This document shows, piece after piece, positions 62,654 to 64,000 of a stretch of 64,000 nucleotides of DNA. The position numbers and the translations under genes were made by a program. This stretch comes from Acidimicrobiales bacterium (GTDB lineage: Bacteria > Actinomycetota > Acidimicrobiia > Acidimicrobiales > Aldehydirespiratoraceae): contig JAWKIR010000003.1 in assembly GCA_041394245.1 (NCBI GenBank), positions 62,001 to 126,000 on the forward strand, written 5' to 3'. The notes under the pieces were generated by a model. That model saw only the letters and a list, made by a program, of their open reading frames with translations. It did no database searches and had not been told where the DNA came from. Within the stretch, counting starts at the first letter, position 1. Every line of letters begins with the position of its first letter.

Positions 62654-62704
62654 GCGTCATACCCCTTCTTGTCGGCCGACCGCGGGCCGGTGTTGACCGT
62701 GCGG

Positions 62705-62716
62705 CAGTATGTCCCC
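62705..62716 (+). promoter_or_regulatory. -10-like element (CAGTAT) ahead of tesB
   Basis: CAGTAT at 62705-62710, then six bases, then ATG 62717. C replaces T at the first position. It supports ATG 62717 over an in-frame start further upstream. Confidence 0.4.
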
Positions 62717-63565
62717 ATGCAGCACGACGTCGATGATCTGGTCGACCTCCTCGATCTCGAGGCGATCGAGGTCAACATCTTCCGCGGGGTGTCACCCGAC
62801 GAGAACCGACAGCGGATCTTCGGAGGTCAGGTGGCGGGCCAGGCGCTCGTCGCGGCGGCCCGCACGATCGACGACGACCGCGCCGTGCACTCGCTCCACG
62901 CCTACTTCCTGCGCCCCGGCGATCCGTCGGTCCCGGTCCTCTACGAGGTCGACCGCATCCGCGACGGTCGCTCGTTCACGACCCGACGCGTCGTCGCCAT
63001 CCAGCACGGTCGGGCCATCTTCAACCTCGCCGCGTCGTTCCACATCCACGAGCCGGGGCTCGAACACCTGGAGCCCATGCCCGACGTGCCCGCAGCCGAC
63101 GGACTCCCCACCCGGGCCGAGCGGTTCGCCGAGGCGGGGATGGACGACCCGTTCCCCGACCACCCGCACCCACTCGACTTCCGCTATGTGACGAGGAGCC
63201 CGCTCGATCGCGGCGATCCACAACCACCCGTGCAGCAGGTCTGGTTCCGCGCCGACGGCACGCTGCCCGACGACCAGGTGCTCCACACCTGCCTGCTCAC
63301 CTATGCGTCCGACATGACCCTGCTCGACACCACGCTGCTCCCCCACGGCACCGGTTCGGGTGACGACACGATCCAGATGGCCAGCCTGGACCACGCGATG
63401 TGGTTCCACGGCGAGTTCCGGGCCGATGAGTGGCTGCTCTACGACCAGCACACGCCGGCGGCCACCGGAGCGCGCGGCCTGGCCACCGGTCGCGTCTTCA
63501 CCCACGACGGTCGGCTGATCGCCAGCGTCGTGCAGGAAGGCCTGATCCGAAAGGTGCCCAAGTGA
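62717..63565 (+). CDS. tesB: acyl-CoA thioesterase II
   Basis: A 282-residue double-hotdog enzyme. R-I-F-G-G-Q-V-A-G-Q-A-L near 34-45 and H-S-L-H-A-Y-F-L-R-P-G near 58-68 are the N-terminal signatures; D-H-A-M-W-F-H near 233 and the C-terminal G-x-V-F-T-H-D-G-R-L-I-A-S are the second domain. It hydrolyses medium- and long-chain acyl-CoA to free acids and CoA in the cytoplasm. The ATG is chosen from the upstream hexamer and from the normal TesB length. Its stop overlaps the GTG of the next gene (GTGA). Confidence 0.93.
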   Translation: MQHDVDDLVDLLDLEAIEVNIFRGVSPDENRQRIFGGQVAGQALVAAARTIDDDRAVHSLHAYFLRPGDPSVPVLYEVDRIRDGRSFTTRRVVAIQHGRAIFNLAASFHIHEPGLEHLEPMPDVPAADGLPTRAERFAEAGMDDPFPDHPHPLDFRYVTRSPLDRGDPQPPVQQVWFRADGTLPDDQVLHTCLLTYASDMTLLDTTLLPHGTGSGDDTIQMASLDHAMWFHGEFRADEWLLYDQHTPAATGARGLATGRVFTHDGRLIASVVQEGLIRKVPK

Positions 63566-64000
63566 GGGTCCACCGTTCCGTCGCCGTGCTCATCGCGCTC
63601 ACGCTCCTCGCCGCGGCGTGTGGCAACGACGACCCCGTCGGCGAGTCGTCGGTCACCACGGTCCCGGTCGTGACCACGGCCCCCACCACGTCGGCCGAAA
63701 CCACCGACCCGGCCACCGACGAGACATCCGACGAGACCGCGACCACGACGACCACCGAGGCCCCCGACCCCCGTTCGGTCAACGGCAATCTCACCCGGGT
63801 GAGCGTTGCGCCGTCGGTCCTCGGAACCTTCCGGGAACCGGTCGACATCGCGGTCGCGCCCGACGGCGAACTCTGGCTGGCGCAACGACAGGGCATCGTC
63901 TCCGTGCTCGACCCGGTCACCGGCGAACTCGGCGACACACTGGTCGACCTCTCGGCCGAGACCGTGGCGGGAGGCGAGCGCGGTCTGCTGGGCCTCGCGG
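63562..64000 (+). CDS. sugar-dehydrogenase-like (GSDH family) lipoprotein, N-terminal part
   Basis: The gene runs off the right edge; 146 codons are visible. The signal peptide ends in L-L-A-A-A-C near residue 20. A linker rich in Thr/Glu/Asp/Ala follows (about 25-70). The domain then begins with F-R-E-P-V-D-I-A-V-A-P-D-G-E-L-W-L-A-Q-R near 90-109 and G-G-E-R-G-L-L-G-L at the edge. The last two blocks are the first blades of the PQQ-type soluble glucose/sorbosone dehydrogenase propeller. Whether PQQ binds cannot be judged from this part. It starts with GTG overlapping the tesB stop. Confidence 0.78.
   Translation, partial: MRVHRSVAVLIALTLLAAACGNDDPVGESSVTTVPVVTTAPTTSAETTDPATDETSDETATTTTTEAPDPRSVNGNLTRVSVAPSVLGTFREPVDIAVAPDGELWLAQRQGIVSVLDPVTGELGDTLVDLSAETVAGGERGLLGLA

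Overview
The window is 64 kb of very GC-rich, densely coding DNA. About 53 protein genes are packed with many 1-4 base start/stop overlaps. I found no rRNA, tRNA, CRISPR array, transposase or phage gene, and no gene-free stretch longer than about 200 bases. An Rpf-like muralytic protein, a DtxR/IdeR-type iron regulator, HelD, Nei-type glycosylase, NarL/LiaS two-component pairs and a hemE-hemY pair point to Actinomycetota. Codon use and overall style suggest Acidimicrobiia (Ilumatobacter-like), but that placement is inference, not something the sequence proves.

Layout. 1-299: end of an enoyl-CoA hydratase. 323-8167 (minus strand): a long likely operon with a Rieske-glutamate-synthase-like FMN protein, a Rieske-ThDP enzyme, a GNAT acetyltransferase and a double ABC-2 exporter (ATPase-permease-ATPase-permease). 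8320-12765: L-2-hydroxyglutarate oxidase, an OmpR-type two-component pair and a DUF4153 membrane protein. 12762-16253: a 1163-aa zinc ribbon/adenylate cyclase/ATPase/TPR regulator. 16347-26437: a LiaS/NarL-type two-component system followed by two paralogous MacB/FtsX-type ABC modules and a degenerate response regulator. 26419-29690 (minus): guaB, an HSL-family esterase and nei. 29751-35420: a lipoprotein, a MurG-like glycosyltransferase, two orphan proteins and a UDP-HexNAc dehydrogenase, which together look like a small glycan locus.

35447-44634: lhr helicase, a DtxR/IdeR-family regulator and a complete ferric-iron ABC importer. 44716-49630: sucrase/ferredoxin-like protein, HelD, patatin and an M23-like lipoprotein. 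49694-55589: hemE-hemY, a TetR-like regulator, an Rpf-like protein, a small adenylate cyclase and an Lnt homologue with Ser where Cys is expected. 55567-59247: dtd, then a GT4-methyltransferase-alpha-barrel cassette. 59266-64000: DHA2 drug exporter with divergent TetR, a class I methyltransferase, GtrA, TesB thioesterase and the start of a sugar-dehydrogenase-like lipoprotein.

Non-coding signals are unusually readable. About half of the first-in-operon genes have a TANNNT hexamer 5-8 bases before the start codon, which suggests widespread leaderless transcription. An 18-base dyad is shared by the two-component and ABC promoter regions. A three-arm inverted repeat with two alternative pairings lies between the two MacB modules. 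Long dyads also occur at the lhr/iron-regulator promoter and across the start codon of the small cyclase gene. The strongest candidate for an undescribed system is the two-gene Rieske-FMN / Rieske-ThDP unit at 4470-8167.
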